Source of the DNA: Myxococcus xanthus
Lineage (GTDB): Bacteria > Myxococcota > Myxococcia > Myxococcales > Myxococcaceae
Direction of reading: 5' to 3'
Length of the DNA: 64,000 nt
Assembly: GCF_900106535.1 (NCBI RefSeq)
Contig: NZ_FNOH01000012.1
Coordinates: forward strand, 62,001 to 126,000
Of this stretch, positions 1-9,402 are shown in pieces. The notes under the pieces are model-generated. The model was not told the origin of the DNA. It did not search any database and worked only from the letters and a program-made list of their open reading frames with translations. Each line of letters opens with the position of its first letter. Positions within the stretch are counted from its first letter, which is position 1. The position numbers and the translations under genes are program-made.

Positions 1-2244
1 GTCCACCCAGTCCCCCACGTCCAGGCCCGCGAAGGCCGGCCGCAGCACCTGGGCCACCTGCCCCACCGTCACGCCCAACTGTCCGGCGAGCCCGCGGTTT
101 AGCTCCACCTCCAGCTCCGGCTTCTGCCCTCGCGTGGACAGGCCCACGTCCACCGCGCCGGCTACCTGCTCCACTTCCTTCTGGACCTGCTGCGCTAGCT
201 GCGTGAGCACCCGCTGGTCCGGACCGCGCAGCTCGTACTGGAGCTGCTTGAAGGCCCCACCGAAGCCCGAGGTGAAGACGGAGACGGTGGCACCGCCGAT
301 GCGCTTCATCTCCTCGCGGAACTGGACGCCCAATGCGTCCTGGCTCATGTCGCGCTCCGCCTTCGGCTTGAGCCGCACGTACACCAGGGCCTGGTCCACG
401 CCGGGCGCGCTGAGCGCCAGGGGCACGCCGATGGTCGCGTAGGTGTAGTCCACCTCCGGGTGGGCGCGCAGGGTACGCGTCACCTCGTCCACCTTGCGCC
501 GCGTGTACTCCAGGCTGGAGCCTGGGGGCGTCTCCACCAACAGCTCCACCTCCGCGCGGTCGCTCACCGGCACGAAGCCGGCGCCGCCCACGGTGCCCTG
601 GAGCACCAGCGCGCCCACCAGCGAGCCCACCGCCACCAGCACCATCACCAGCCGGTGGTCCAGCGCCCAGGCGATGACGTGCTTGTAGCGCTCCGCCTGC
701 CGGTCGAACCAGGCGTTGAAGCGATTCAGCGTCCGGGTGATGAAGCCCGGGTTCTGCTTCCTGGGCGGCTCCGGCCAGTACGCGCTCAGCATCGGGTCCA
801 GCGAGAAGGACACGAACAGCGACACCAGCACCGCGCAGGCGATGGTGAGGGCGAAGGGCTTGAACCACTGGCCGGCCACGCCGTACATGAAGGCCACAGG
901 CACGAATACGGCGACGATGGAGAAGGTGGTCGCCGAAACCGCGAGACCGATTTCCGAGGTGCCCTCGCGCGACGCCGTGTAGTGGTCCTTCCCCATCTCC
1001 ACGTGGCGGACGATGTTCTCTCGCACGACGATGGCGTCGTCGATGAGAATGCCGATGGCCAGCGTCAGGCCCAAGAGCGACATGGTGTTGAGCGTGAAGC
1101 CGAAGGCCCACACGCTGATGAAGGACGCCAGCACGCTCACCGGCAACGCCAGGCCGGTGATGACGGTGGAGCGCCACGAGTTGAGAAAGACGAAGACGAC
1201 CAGCACCGTGAGCAGCGCGCCTTCCACCAGCGCGGACTGCACGTTGTGCACGGCGTTCTCCACGCGGACGCCGGCGTCGCGCACGATTTCGAGCTTCACG
1301 CCCGCGGGGAGCCGCTGCTGGAGCGCGTGCACCCGCTCACGCACCGCGTCCGCGACCTCGGTGGTGCTGTAGCCACGGGCCTTGAGCACGTCGATGCCCA
1401 CCGCCTGGGCGCCGTTGAAGAGTGCCAGTGTGCGCGGCTCCTCGGCGCCGACGAAGACATCCGCCACCTGCTCCAGGCGGATGGCCCGACCGTTGCGCGA
1501 GGCCACCACCATGGTCCGGAAGTCCTCCACCTTCTCCAGTCGGCCCTTGAGGCGGATGGACTCCTCCGTCAGCGGCGCGTTGATGCGGCCCACCGGCGCC
1601 GCCAGGTTCTGCGCCTGGAGCGCCGCCACCACCTCCGCCACCGACAAGCCCGCGGCCTGGAGCGCCTCCGGCTTGAGCTGCACCGTCATCTCCCGCGCCA
1701 CGTCACCGACGACTTCCGCCTGGGCGACGCCGGGCACCGAGCGCAGCTCGCCCACCACCGTCGGGTCCGCCACCAGCGACAGCGCCGCGACGTCCAGTCC
1801 TTCCGAGGTGAGCGTTAGCGACACGATGGGCTGGTCCGCCGGGTCGAAGCGCGTGAGGATGGGCTCCTCCATCTCCTGTGGCAGGTCCGCGCGCTTGCTG
1901 GAGATGGCGTCCCGGATGTCTTGCGTCGCTTCCTGGATGTCCTTCTCGAAGTCGAAGAACACCGTGAAGGACGCCAGGCCGTCGGTGGCGATGGACGTCG
2001 TCTCCTTCGGGTCCACGCCGCTGATGGCGAAGATGGCGTCCTCGATGGGCTCGAGGATTTCCCGCTCCACCGTCTCGGGTGAAGCGCCTGGATAGACGAT
2101 GGTGACGCTCACCACCGGGGGCTGGACGTCGGGGAACTCGTCGGTCTCCAGGAGTCCCAGCGACACAAGGCCAAAGACCACCAGCGCCAGCATCGAATTG
2201 ATGGTGATGATGGGCCGCTTGATGGCGAAGTATGAGATGAACAC
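1..2244 (-). CDS. RND efflux permease, AcrB/MexB type (3' part outside window)
   Basis: Inner-membrane proton-driven drug or metabolite exporter of the HAE/AcrB class; the first 748 codons lie here and the rest runs off the window start. The protein begins [12 protein letters not shown], the usual cytoplasmic lead into TM1, followed by the FPDV..P.V.V...YPGASPE porter segment. The paired aspartates of TM4 used for proton relay are present as [11 protein letters not shown] near residue 400. I chose the GTG at 2244 because a GGAG ribosome site lies about 8 nt upstream and a stop (that of the upstream gene) closes the frame just before. It follows the membrane-fusion gene by 24 nt, so the two form an operon. 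No outer-membrane channel gene is visible in the window. Confidence 0.93.
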   Translation of the reverse strand, partial: MFISYFAIKRPIITINSMLALVVFGLVSLGLLETDEFPDVQPPVVSVTIVYPGASPETVEREILEPIEDAIFAISGVDPKETTSIATDGLASFTVFFDFEKDIQEATQDIRDAISSKRADLPQEMEEPILTRFDPADQPIVSLTLTSEGLDVAALSLVADPTVVGELRSVPGVAQAEVVGDVAREMTVQLKPEALQAAGLSVAEVVAALQAQNLAAPVGRINAPLTEESIRLKGRLEKVEDFRTMVVASRNGRAIRLEQVADVFVGAEEPRTLALFNGAQAVGIDVLKARGYSTTEVADAVRERVHALQQRLPAGVKLEIVRDAGVRVENAVHNVQSALVEGALLTVLVVFVFLNSWRSTVITGLALPVSVLASFISVWAFGFTLNTMSLLGLTLAIGILIDDAIVVRENIVRHVEMGKDHYTASREGTSEIGLAVSATTFSIVAVFVPVAFMYGVAGQWFKPFALTIACAVLVSLFVSFSLDPMLSAYWPEPPRKQNPGFITRTLNRFNAWFDRQAERYKHVIAWALDHRLVMVLVAVGSLVGALVLQGTVGGAGFVPVSDRAEVELLVETPPGSSLEYTRRKVDEVTRTLRAHPEVDYTYATIGVPLALSAPGVDQALVYVRLKPKAERDMSQDALGVQFREEMKRIGGATVSVFTSGFGGAFKQLQYELRGPDQRVLTQLAQQVQKEVEQVAGAVDVGLSTRGQKPELEVELNRGLAGQLGVTVGQVAQVLRPAFAGLDVGDWVD

Positions 2245-2268
2245 GGACGTGACTCCAGGCTTGGAGCA

Positions 2269-3534
2269 TTAGTGGGACGGCGCAGCGTCCTCCGCCGGGG
2301 GTTGCGTGGACGCGGGCCGCGGAGTGGGCTGCCTCGCTCCCGACGACGGGGGCGGCGGCGCCTCCGAGCCGCCAACACCGGGCCCCGCCTCCTCCACGGG
2401 CTTCGAGTCCGGCCGTGGGGACGACACCTTCACGCGCCCGCCCTCCGCCACCTCGCTCCGCGCGGCGCCCAGCAGCACCACGTCGCCGTCCTCCAGACCG
2501 GAGCGGACCTCGACCTGCCGCGCCACCTCGTCGCGCAGGCCCAATCTGACGTTCACCCGCTGCGCGCGCCCTTCCTGGATGCGCAGCACGGCGGGCTCGG
2601 TCCCCGTGTCGTCGATGGCGTCGATGGGAATCGCGACCGCCTGCGTACCCTTCGAGGCCACGCGCCCCTCCGCGAAGAGGCCGGCCAGCAATTGGAGGTC
2701 CGTGTTGGGAATGGCCACGTAGATGCGGACCTGGCCGGTGGCCGGGTCCACCACCGGGTTGATGCGCTCCACCGTGCCGCGGAAGGCGCGGTCCCCATAG
2801 CCCGTCACGTGGAACTCCACCGGCGTGTCCACCTTCACCTGTTCGAGCTGCGCGGCGGGCACGGAGGCCTCCAGGCGCAACGTGCGCGGGTCCACCACCG
2901 TGAAGAGCGGCGCGCTGGGCTGGACGACGTCACCCGCGCTGGCCTGCCGCTCGCTCACCACGCCCGCGAAGGGCGCCACGACGCGCGCGCGGTTGAGCTG
3001 CTCCTGCGCCAGGGCATGCCGGGAGCGCGCCTCCGCGAGCTGCCCCTTGGCCTGCTCCACGGAGAGCTCCGCCCGTTCGAAGTCGCGCTGGGTGATGACG
3101 CCCGCCTTGGACAGCCTCGTGGCGCGCTCCTGCTCGGCCTCGGCTACCTGGAGCGCGCTTCGGGCCGTGCGGACCGCCGCCGACGCCGCGATGAGCTGGT
3201 CCTTCAGCGTGACGTCCTCGATGCGCGCCAGCTCCTCGCCCTTCTTCACCACCTGGCCCTGCTGGGCCTTGATGTCGAGGATGGTGCCGCCCACTTCCGC
3301 GCGCACCGCCGCCGCCGTGCGCGCCTGCAGGTTGCCGGAGATGCCAGGACCGGAGCGCAACTGCCGCACCTCGGCGCGGGCCACGTTCTCCTGGCCCAGC
3401 GTCATCTCCAGCTCCTCTTGTCGAGGCGCGGGCGCTGCGTCCTCACCCTTCCGGCAACCGGACAGGGCGCAGAGCCCCATCAGAATCCCCGCCGAGGTTC
3501 CGCCGAAGACCTGTCGTATTCGAGCCCGTCTCAC
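2269..3534 (-). CDS. RND efflux periplasmic adaptor (membrane fusion protein), lipoprotein
   Basis: Periplasmic adaptor that links the RND permease to an outer-membrane channel. GTG start at 3534 is preferred: GGGAG lies 7 nt upstream and it gives a short signal ending in lipobox ALSGC (Cys 27). An ATG at 3579 is possible. Order of parts: biotinyl-lipoyl half-motif (GTILDIKAQQGQVVKKGEEL), alpha-helical hairpin rich in Ala/Glu/Arg, second lipoyl half (VVAPFAGVVSERQASAGDVV), beta-barrel and membrane-proximal domain. The tail is a Pro/Ala/Glu-rich, probably disordered stretch of about 50 residues. About 421 residues is normal for the family once the tail is allowed for. Co-transcribed with the downstream permease. 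Confidence 0.92.
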   Translation of the reverse strand: MRRARIRQVFGGTSAGILMGLCALSGCRKGEDAAPAPRQEELEMTLGQENVARAEVRQLRSGPGISGNLQARTAAAVRAEVGGTILDIKAQQGQVVKKGEELARIEDVTLKDQLIAASAAVRTARSALQVAEAEQERATRLSKAGVITQRDFERAELSVEQAKGQLAEARSRHALAQEQLNRARVVAPFAGVVSERQASAGDVVQPSAPLFTVVDPRTLRLEASVPAAQLEQVKVDTPVEFHVTGYGDRAFRGTVERINPVVDPATGQVRIYVAIPNTDLQLLAGLFAEGRVASKGTQAVAIPIDAIDDTGTEPAVLRIQEGRAQRVNVRLGLRDEVARQVEVRSGLEDGDVVLLGAARSEVAEGGRVKVSSPRPDSKPVEEAGPGVGGSEAPPPPSSGARQPTPRPASTQPPAEDAAPSH

Positions 3535-3688
3535 AGCGCGTCTCCCATCCCCGCCCCCCACGGCGAGCCGGCTAACCATGGTGTCGGCCCCCTGCCCCCG
3601 GTAGCCGAGGGCAACAAGGCCCACCGCCAGCAAGCAGGCCGGGCTGACGGGCTGGCGAGCCTTCTCAGGCACGCCAGGCGGACGGCGC

Positions 3689-4651
3689 CTACTGCGCGGG
3701 AGGGACCTCGCTCATGATGAGCGTGCCGGCCTGGAAGTGGGCCCACTTGCCGCATTGGGTGAGCTGCGTCTGCCCCGGGCAGCTCACGGCCTGTGCCGCG
3801 CGCGTCGTCTGCGTGAAGCAGCGCGCACCGTCGGCGTCCCACTCGGCTTCGTGTAGCCACGCCTCCGTATCCGTCTGCACGTTCACGCCGTCATGAAGGT
3901 TCACCCACTGGCCATCCGTGGTGTGCGACGTGCCGTCGCCGCAGAAGTCCGCGCGCACCATGCGCGTGCACGCCTGGTGGTGGTCCGCCAGACTCAAGCC
4001 GTCCGCCGTGGTGCCCCAAGGCCGGTAGCCGAAGCGCACGCATTTGGCGATGGCCGCCCCCTCACAGGCGAAGGTGAAGCGCGCGGCGTCATCCACCTTC
4101 GCGCCGCCGCCCGCCACGCCCTGGCGGTAGTCCCACCGGCCCGCCACGGGAATGGCGCTCAGCGCGGAGCCGTCCGCCGCCGCGCACGCGGGCTTCCAGA
4201 GGGCATCCGCCGCGTCGTAGTAGGAGACGAGGTACGCCCAGACGTCCGCGTCCGCGCCCGCTCCAGGCTCGATGCCGTCAACGCGCAGCTCCACGGTGTC
4301 ACCACTGCTCAGGTTGCCGATGAAGCGCGCGCCCAGGAAGGACTGGCCGGACACCGGGCCGCTGGAGGCGACGCCGTGGAAGACGCTGCCCTCCAGCCGC
4401 ACCTCGCCGAGAACCTCCTCCGCGATGCGGGCGCCCGCCAGGTCCACGGACACGAGCAGCTGTCCCAGCTCGGGGGTGTTCAGGTTGCGGCCATTCAGGT
4501 TGCGGCCATTCAGGTTCCGTCCGTTCGGCGCCACCAGCTCCGCCACGCCCGAGCGAAGCGCCACCGGCTCCGCCTCCATCACGTTCCCCGCACAGCCCAC
4601 CATGCTCACCGCGCTGACCAGCGCCGCCACCGTCTGCTTCCAAGCACCCAT
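3689..4651 (-). CDS. ADYC-domain lipoprotein with NGRNL repeats
   Basis: Secreted lipoprotein of a family common in myxobacteria and named for its ADYC motif; function unknown. Start ATG 4651 gives the signal MGAWKQTVAALVSAVSMVGC with lipobox Cys 20; a GGAAGG-type ribosome site precedes it. After the signal come three tandem copies of NGRNL, then a domain ending in the cysteine-rich ADYC region (RFGYRPWG, RADFCGDG, CFTQTTRAAQAVSC, TQCGKWAH). Here the name motif reads ADFC. Six or more cysteines after the signal suggest disulfides outside the cytoplasm. No operon partner is obvious: the RND adaptor upstream on the map is 155 nt away. Confidence 0.85.
   Translation of the reverse strand: MGAWKQTVAALVSAVSMVGCAGNVMEAEPVALRSGVAELVAPNGRNLNGRNLNGRNLNTPELGQLLVSVDLAGARIAEEVLGEVRLEGSVFHGVASSGPVSGQSFLGARFIGNLSSGDTVELRVDGIEPGAGADADVWAYLVSYYDAADALWKPACAAADGSALSAIPVAGRWDYRQGVAGGGAKVDDAARFTFACEGAAIAKCVRFGYRPWGTTADGLSLADHHQACTRMVRADFCGDGTSHTTDGQWVNLHDGVNVQTDTEAWLHEAEWDADGARCFTQTTRAAQAVSCPGQTQLTQCGKWAHFQAGTLIMSEVPPAQ
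4481..4525. repeat. three 15-bp tandem units inside the ADYC gene
   Basis: Three consecutive 15-bp units (two identical CAGGTTGCGGCCATT, third with two changes) encode the NGRNL repeats. The near identity at DNA level suggests recent slippage expansion, so copy number probably varies between strains. Confidence 0.8.
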
Positions 4652-4837
4652 CACCCACCACCTTCCCGGCCCGACCACGGAATCAATGTCCGCAGCGGCC
4701 GCCCGCCCAGCAACTCGCCTGGGGACCCGCAGGCACTTGCTTCGTCCACTGCGCATCACCAGCCCCAGACGCCAGGGCGGACACAGGGTTCCTCCGTCCG
4801 GTAGCGCGCGGAGTGGATGTAGGGCAGGCAGGCGAGC

Positions 4838-7800
4838 TCAGGGGTGCGCGTTGGCTGCCACGTCCGCGCACACCCGCATGCCCACCGTCACGTCGCGCAG
4901 GGACGGCTCCGGCAGCTCGCGGTTGGAGGCGCGCGCCGAGGTCGCCGCGAAGGCGAAGCTGCCCCCGCGCGCCACGGCCTTGCCCGGCTCCAGCCAGGAG
5001 CGGGTCCACTCCCACACGTTGCCGGACATGTCGTCCACGCCGAAGGGACTGCGCGATGCGGGGTGGCTGCCCACCTCGTCGGGGCCGAAGCCTCCGGGCT
5101 GCTTGCCGTAGGTGGTGTCGATGTTGGCGTCGTCCGGGCCTAGGGTGTCGCCATGCGGGTACTCACGCCCGTCCACGCCGCGCGCCGCGCGCTCCCACTC
5201 CAGCTCCGAGCAGAGCCGTGCGCCGGGGACGCGGCCGCTCTCCGACAGCCACGCGGCATAGGCATCCGCGTCCGCGAAGGTGATGCCGCTGACGGGGAAG
5301 CGCAGCCAGTCCTGCTCCGCGCGCGACGTGCGGTGGGCGTAGCGCAGCGGCGCTCCGGCCCGCGCCATGTAGGGCTCGTTCCCCGGCTGGAAGCGCAGCC
5401 GCCAGACGCCGTCCACCTGCCCCAGCGTGAGCAGGCCCGCGTAGCCGCCCGTTCCCACGCGCGGCAGCCGCTGTGCGCGTTGCGCGGGCGGCAGCGACTC
5501 CACGTAGGCCAGCCACTCGGCATACGTCACCTCGTGCCGGGCCATCAGGAAGGCGGGGACTTCCACGGGGTGCAGGGGCACGGCGTTGAAGAACTCGCGC
5601 ACGCTGGCCTCGGCCGCGCTGCCGAACTTCACCTCGCCCGGCGGCACGAAGACGAAGCCCTCCGGCACGCTGCCCATGCGCGGCAGCGGCACGCCGAGCC
5701 GCCGCGACTCGCCTCGCCGCAGCAGCACCCACTGCACCACCGGCTCGTAGCCGAGCGAGCGCGCGGAAATCTGGTACGTGCCCGGCGCCACCGCTGCGTC
5801 CAGCCAGCGCCCCGGGTCCGCTTGCAGGGGCTCTCCCAGCTGAAACCTGCCCTGCGCATCGCGCGTCAGTGGACGCAGCTCCACCTCCGCCCCTGAGACA
5901 GGTGTCTCCAGTGTGAGGCTGGCCGCGGCGTTCCAGCGCCGCCAGCGCGTGCCCGCCGTGTCATAGAGCCGCAGACGCTGGAGCAACGCGGGCAGCGCCG
6001 CGGTGTCTTCGTCCTGCTCGGCCCACAGGGCGCGCTCGTAGAGGAAGTCCGCCAGGGCCTCGCGCACGTCTGCGCGGCCGGGCGCCAACGCCAGCGCGCG
6101 CTCCAGCCGTCCGGCCACTTCGTCGAAACGGCCGCGCAGCTGTCCCGCTTGCGCACCGGCCCGGTTCCAGTGCCGGTCCGCGTCGGCGCGGCGGCCGGTG
6201 CCGTAGAGGCGGAAGGCCTCGTCGCGCTCGGCGCGCAGCGTGCCCCAGTCCTGACGCACGGCGCTCAAGGCCTGGGCCGCCTGGCCCAGCTCCTCGCGCA
6301 CCTGCCGGTCCAGGCTCCAACGCTCCCTCAGCTTGAGCCCGCCGTAGACGAGCCCCAGGGACACGACGAACCCCACCACCAGCGCATGCCGCGTCCGCCG
6401 GCTGCGCACCATGGTGCGACGCGAGGCCTTCAGGAAGTCGCGCTCGCGACGGGTGAGCTCTCCCGTGTCGAGCACCTGCGTCTCCTCCAGCTGACGCGGG
6501 CCCCAGAGGGACTCGCTCGGGAAGCCCAGCTTCTCCCAGTGCGCGGCGGCGGCCTCCAGTCGGGATTGGACCTCGCGTCGCTCGGAGGCCTCGGCCAACC
6601 AGCGCGCCAGCGTGCCCCAGCCGGAGAGCAGCGCCTCGTGGGCGAGTTCGTAGGACGTGCCCTCCTGGGCCTCGCGCGCCACGAGTAGCCGCGCGTGCAC
6701 CAGCGCCTCCAGGGCGGCGCGGTAGCGGGCGTCGTCCCCCACCAGCTCGCGGTCCGTCTTCCGCGCGCGGGTGCCGTCCACGGTGACGAGCCGCAGGAGC
6801 ACGCCCCGGGCCGCCACCCGCTGGTCCGGTAGCAACCGGGCCACCGCCGCATCCGCGTGCCGCGCGAGCGCGCCCTCCACGCCGCCCAGCGAGTCGAGCA
6901 CCGCCTGCGTCATGACACCCGCCGCCGCGTCTCGCGCATCCCACATCTCGGCCAGCGCGAACTGGAGCACCGGGAGGCCGCCCTCCGCTGCGGACAGGGT
7001 GGAGGTGACGAGCGCATCCACCAGCGCGTCGGATTCAAAGCGCACGCCCTTCACGCGGGCGGGGCCCGTCACGGCGTCCCGTGTCTCCTCGGGCGACAAG
7101 GCGCGCAGCAGATACAGCGCGCGTGGCACCTCCGCGCCCAGTCCGGGAACGGCGGACAGCCGGGTGAGGAAGTCACTTCGCCCCGTGGCGAGCAGGCGCA
7201 CGCCACTGGCGCCCTCCGCGAGCGCCCCCAGGGCCTGTCCCGCCAGCTCCGCCTCGGCCGGCGGCGCCAGCGTCACCAGCTCCTCGAGCTGATCCACGTA
7301 GACGAGCAGCCCCTCCTGGGCCCCCAGCTTCACGCGGAGCCGGCGCACCAGGGACGTGGGCTCGGCGCGCAGGGTTTCGGCCAGGGTCTCCTCTTCCGTC
7401 TCCAGCACGGGCGCGAGCGCCGCGACCAGGGCCGCCAGGGGCCTGCGGCCCGGCACCAGCCGCACGCTGCGCCAGCGACGCCCGTCCTCCAGGCCCCCTT
7501 CGGTGACAGCGGGGAGCAGCCCGGCGAGGCACAGGGAGGATTTCCCCACGCCCGAATCACCGGTGATGAGCAGGAAGGGCTCCGAGCGCATCCGCTCCAG
7601 CACCGCGCGCTGTTCGCGGCGGCGGCCGAAGAAGACGGCGCGGTGCTCCGCCTCGAAGGCCTGGAGGCCGCGGTAGGGATTGCCCTCCGGCACCGCCTGG
7701 ACGGTGTCGTCACGCGTCAGTGCGTCCAAGGCATCGAGCAGCTGTGAGGCGGTGGCGTAACGCTCGGACGGCTCGCGACGCAGACACTTGTCGATGACGG

Positions 7801-8662
7801 CGGCGAGCCCGGCATCCACGCCGGACACCACCTGGGCCAGGGGGCTGGCATCCCGGTGGCGCACCTGAGCCGGAAGTTCGCGCCAGGGAACATCCCGGAA
7901 GGGGCCCTTGCCCGCGCACAACTCGTACAGGACGACGCCCAGTGAGTACACGTCACTGCGCGCCGTCAGCGCCTCTCCCGCCCAGGCCTCCGGGGACATG
8001 TAATACGGCGTCCCCACCAGCGAGCCGCGCGGCAGCGATGGAAGGAAGACTCCGTCCAGCGAGCGCGCGCCCAGGTTCGGGCTGGCCTCCGGGTCCAGGT
8101 CAGGAGGCAACTCCGGTGGCGGAGTCCCGCAAGCGGGCGGCGCGGAATCCCCCGCCCCCGCGGCCCGGTCCAGGAGCTTCGCGAGGCCGAAGTCGAGCAA
8201 CTTCACCTCGCCAGCCTCGGTGAGCACGGCGTTGCCGGGCTTGATGTCCCGGTGCAACACCCCGCGCCGGTGCGCGGCGCTCAGGCCCCGTGCCAAATCC
8301 CGCCCCATGGACAGCACGCGCTCCCAGGGTTGGGGCTTGGGCAGCCGGTCCAGGCTCATCCCCCGAATGAACTCGGAGACGAGGTAGGGCTGCTCCTCCA
8401 ATTGTCCCACCCGGTAGAGGGTGACGACATTGGGGTGCTGGATGCGCGCGGCCGCCCGGGCCTCCACGAGAAACCGCGCCAGGGCGTTGGGCCCCAGGGC
8501 GGGGATGAACTTCACGGCGACGGGGCGCTCGAGCAACGTGTCATGGGCCAGGAACACCCGCCCCGTGCGCCCACGCCCGATGGCCCGCACAAGGCGGTAC
8601 TCGTCGAACTCCTGGGGAGGAGTCCACGCATCAGGAGACGGCGAGGCGGCCGGAGAGCCCAC
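4838..8662 (-). CDS. Ser/Thr protein kinase - NTPase - transmembrane - FGE/sulfatase-modifying-factor-like fusion
   Basis: A 1274-residue signalling protein with four parts. Residues about 22-310 are a Hanks-type kinase: glycine loop IGRGRTGRV, Lys51, HRDIKPGN with catalytic Asp139, DFG 157-159, and an unusually long Pro-rich insert in the activation loop (about 165-212) before GTPYYMSPE. Residues about 328-720 are a STAND-like NTPase: EAEHRAVFFGR lead, Walker A GDSGVGKSS (368-376), Walker B LLVYVDQLEEL. One transmembrane helix (about 757-775, HALVVGFVVSLGLVYGG) precedes a helical linker. The last 275 residues are a formylglycine-generating-enzyme-like domain (PPGEVKFGS, MARHEVTYAEW, GNVWEWTRSW, MRVCAD). 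With one TM helix, the FGE-like part probably faces the periplasm. Substrate unknown; kinase active-site residues are all present. Confidence 0.92.
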   Translation of the reverse strand: MGSPAASPSPDAWTPPQEFDEYRLVRAIGRGRTGRVFLAHDTLLERPVAVKFIPALGPNALARFLVEARAAARIQHPNVVTLYRVGQLEEQPYLVSEFIRGMSLDRLPKPQPWERVLSMGRDLARGLSAAHRRGVLHRDIKPGNAVLTEAGEVKLLDFGLAKLLDRAAGAGDSAPPACGTPPPELPPDLDPEASPNLGARSLDGVFLPSLPRGSLVGTPYYMSPEAWAGEALTARSDVYSLGVVLYELCAGKGPFRDVPWRELPAQVRHRDASPLAQVVSGVDAGLAAVIDKCLRREPSERYATASQLLDALDALTRDDTVQAVPEGNPYRGLQAFEAEHRAVFFGRRREQRAVLERMRSEPFLLITGDSGVGKSSLCLAGLLPAVTEGGLEDGRRWRSVRLVPGRRPLAALVAALAPVLETEEETLAETLRAEPTSLVRRLRVKLGAQEGLLVYVDQLEELVTLAPPAEAELAGQALGALAEGASGVRLLATGRSDFLTRLSAVPGLGAEVPRALYLLRALSPEETRDAVTGPARVKGVRFESDALVDALVTSTLSAAEGGLPVLQFALAEMWDARDAAAGVMTQAVLDSLGGVEGALARHADAAVARLLPDQRVAARGVLLRLVTVDGTRARKTDRELVGDDARYRAALEALVHARLLVAREAQEGTSYELAHEALLSGWGTLARWLAEASERREVQSRLEAAAAHWEKLGFPSESLWGPRQLEETQVLDTGELTRRERDFLKASRRTMVRSRRTRHALVVGFVVSLGLVYGGLKLRERWSLDRQVREELGQAAQALSAVRQDWGTLRAERDEAFRLYGTGRRADADRHWNRAGAQAGQLRGRFDEVAGRLERALALAPGRADVREALADFLYERALWAEQDEDTAALPALLQRLRLYDTAGTRWRRWNAAASLTLETPVSGAEVELRPLTRDAQGRFQLGEPLQADPGRWLDAAVAPGTYQISARSLGYEPVVQWVLLRRGESRRLGVPLPRMGSVPEGFVFVPPGEVKFGSAAEASVREFFNAVPLHPVEVPAFLMARHEVTYAEWLAYVESLPPAQRAQRLPRVGTGGYAGLLTLGQVDGVWRLRFQPGNEPYMARAGAPLRYAHRTSRAEQDWLRFPVSGITFADADAYAAWLSESGRVPGARLCSELEWERAARGVDGREYPHGDTLGPDDANIDTTYGKQPGGFGPDEVGSHPASRSPFGVDDMSGNVWEWTRSWLEPGKAVARGGSFAFAATSARASNRELPEPSLRDVTVGMRVCADVAANAHP

Positions 8663-8781
8663 ACCCGGTGCCTATGCATCCGTCCGGCAGGGGTCAACTG
8701 AACGGGCCGCGAGGGAGGAGACTCCAGGACGCCAGGGCCGCAGGAGTGTCCGTTGCCGAGCAGTGGTGTTGTCCTTGGGCC

Positions 8782-9243
8782 TCAGCCGCCCCGGACCTTC
8801 CCCTTGCTCGGCTTGAGCATGTTTCGGATCTTGTTCTCCAAATCCTGCGGCAGACAGGGCTTGGCGACGAACTCGTCCGCGCCAGCGTCCCGGGCATGCT
8901 CCGCGTTCCCCGCGAGCACATGGCCGGTGAGCGCCATGACGGGGATGTCCCGGGTGCGGGAGTCCTGCTTGATGCGCCGCGTCGCCTCCCAGCCGTCCAT
9001 GACGGGGAGGGACAGGTCCATCAGGATGATGTCGGGCTCGCCCTCGCTGGCCTTCTCCACCGCTTCCACGCCGTTGCGGGCGGTGTCCACCTCGAAGCCG
9101 ACGAACTCCAGGTACTCCGCGTACATCTCCCGGGCATCGTCGAAGTCGTCCACCACGAGCACGCGCTTCTTGTTCCCGCCCGGCGCGGGCTCCTTGGCGG
9201 TTGGCATGTCTTCTGCCGGGACTGTCATCGCCGTGCTCTTCAT
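8782..9243 (-). CDS. stand-alone CheY-like response regulator
   Basis: Single receiver domain without output domain. ATG 9243 is chosen because GAGAGG lies about 10 nt upstream; an in-frame ATG at 9291 lacks this. Residues: acidic pair Asp32-Asp33, phospho-acceptor Asp76 (LMDLSLP), Thr106 in ALTGH and Lys128 in AKPC, so phosphorylation chemistry is intact. A 25-residue N-terminal linker precedes the fold and a basic GK-rich tail ends it. It lies 120 nt upstream of the kinase fusion on the same strand, which hints at shared signalling but no histidine kinase partner is in the window. Confidence 0.92.
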   Translation of the reverse strand: MKSTAMTVPAEDMPTAKEPAPGGNKKRVLVVDDFDDAREMYAEYLEFVGFEVDTARNGVEAVEKASEGEPDIILMDLSLPVMDGWEATRRIKQDSRTRDIPVMALTGHVLAGNAEHARDAGADEFVAKPCLPQDLENKIRNMLKPSKGKVRGG

Positions 9244-9402
9244 GGGACAGACGCCTCTCGGGTTGGAACGGGCGTTGAACAATCTATACACGCCCCTCCC
9301 GACGTGCCCACCCCACCCGGCTCTTCAACGAATGCGGACCAGAGTGCCAGTACGTGTTCAGTGGAGGACAGGTGGGCTGGATGGAGAAACGTTGACTGTG
9401 TA

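Noticed and set aside
460..1818. Long plus-strand frame of 452 codons
   Set aside because: Antisense shadow of the RND permease; His/Arg-rich text without domain sense, and the minus frame carries clear RND motifs.
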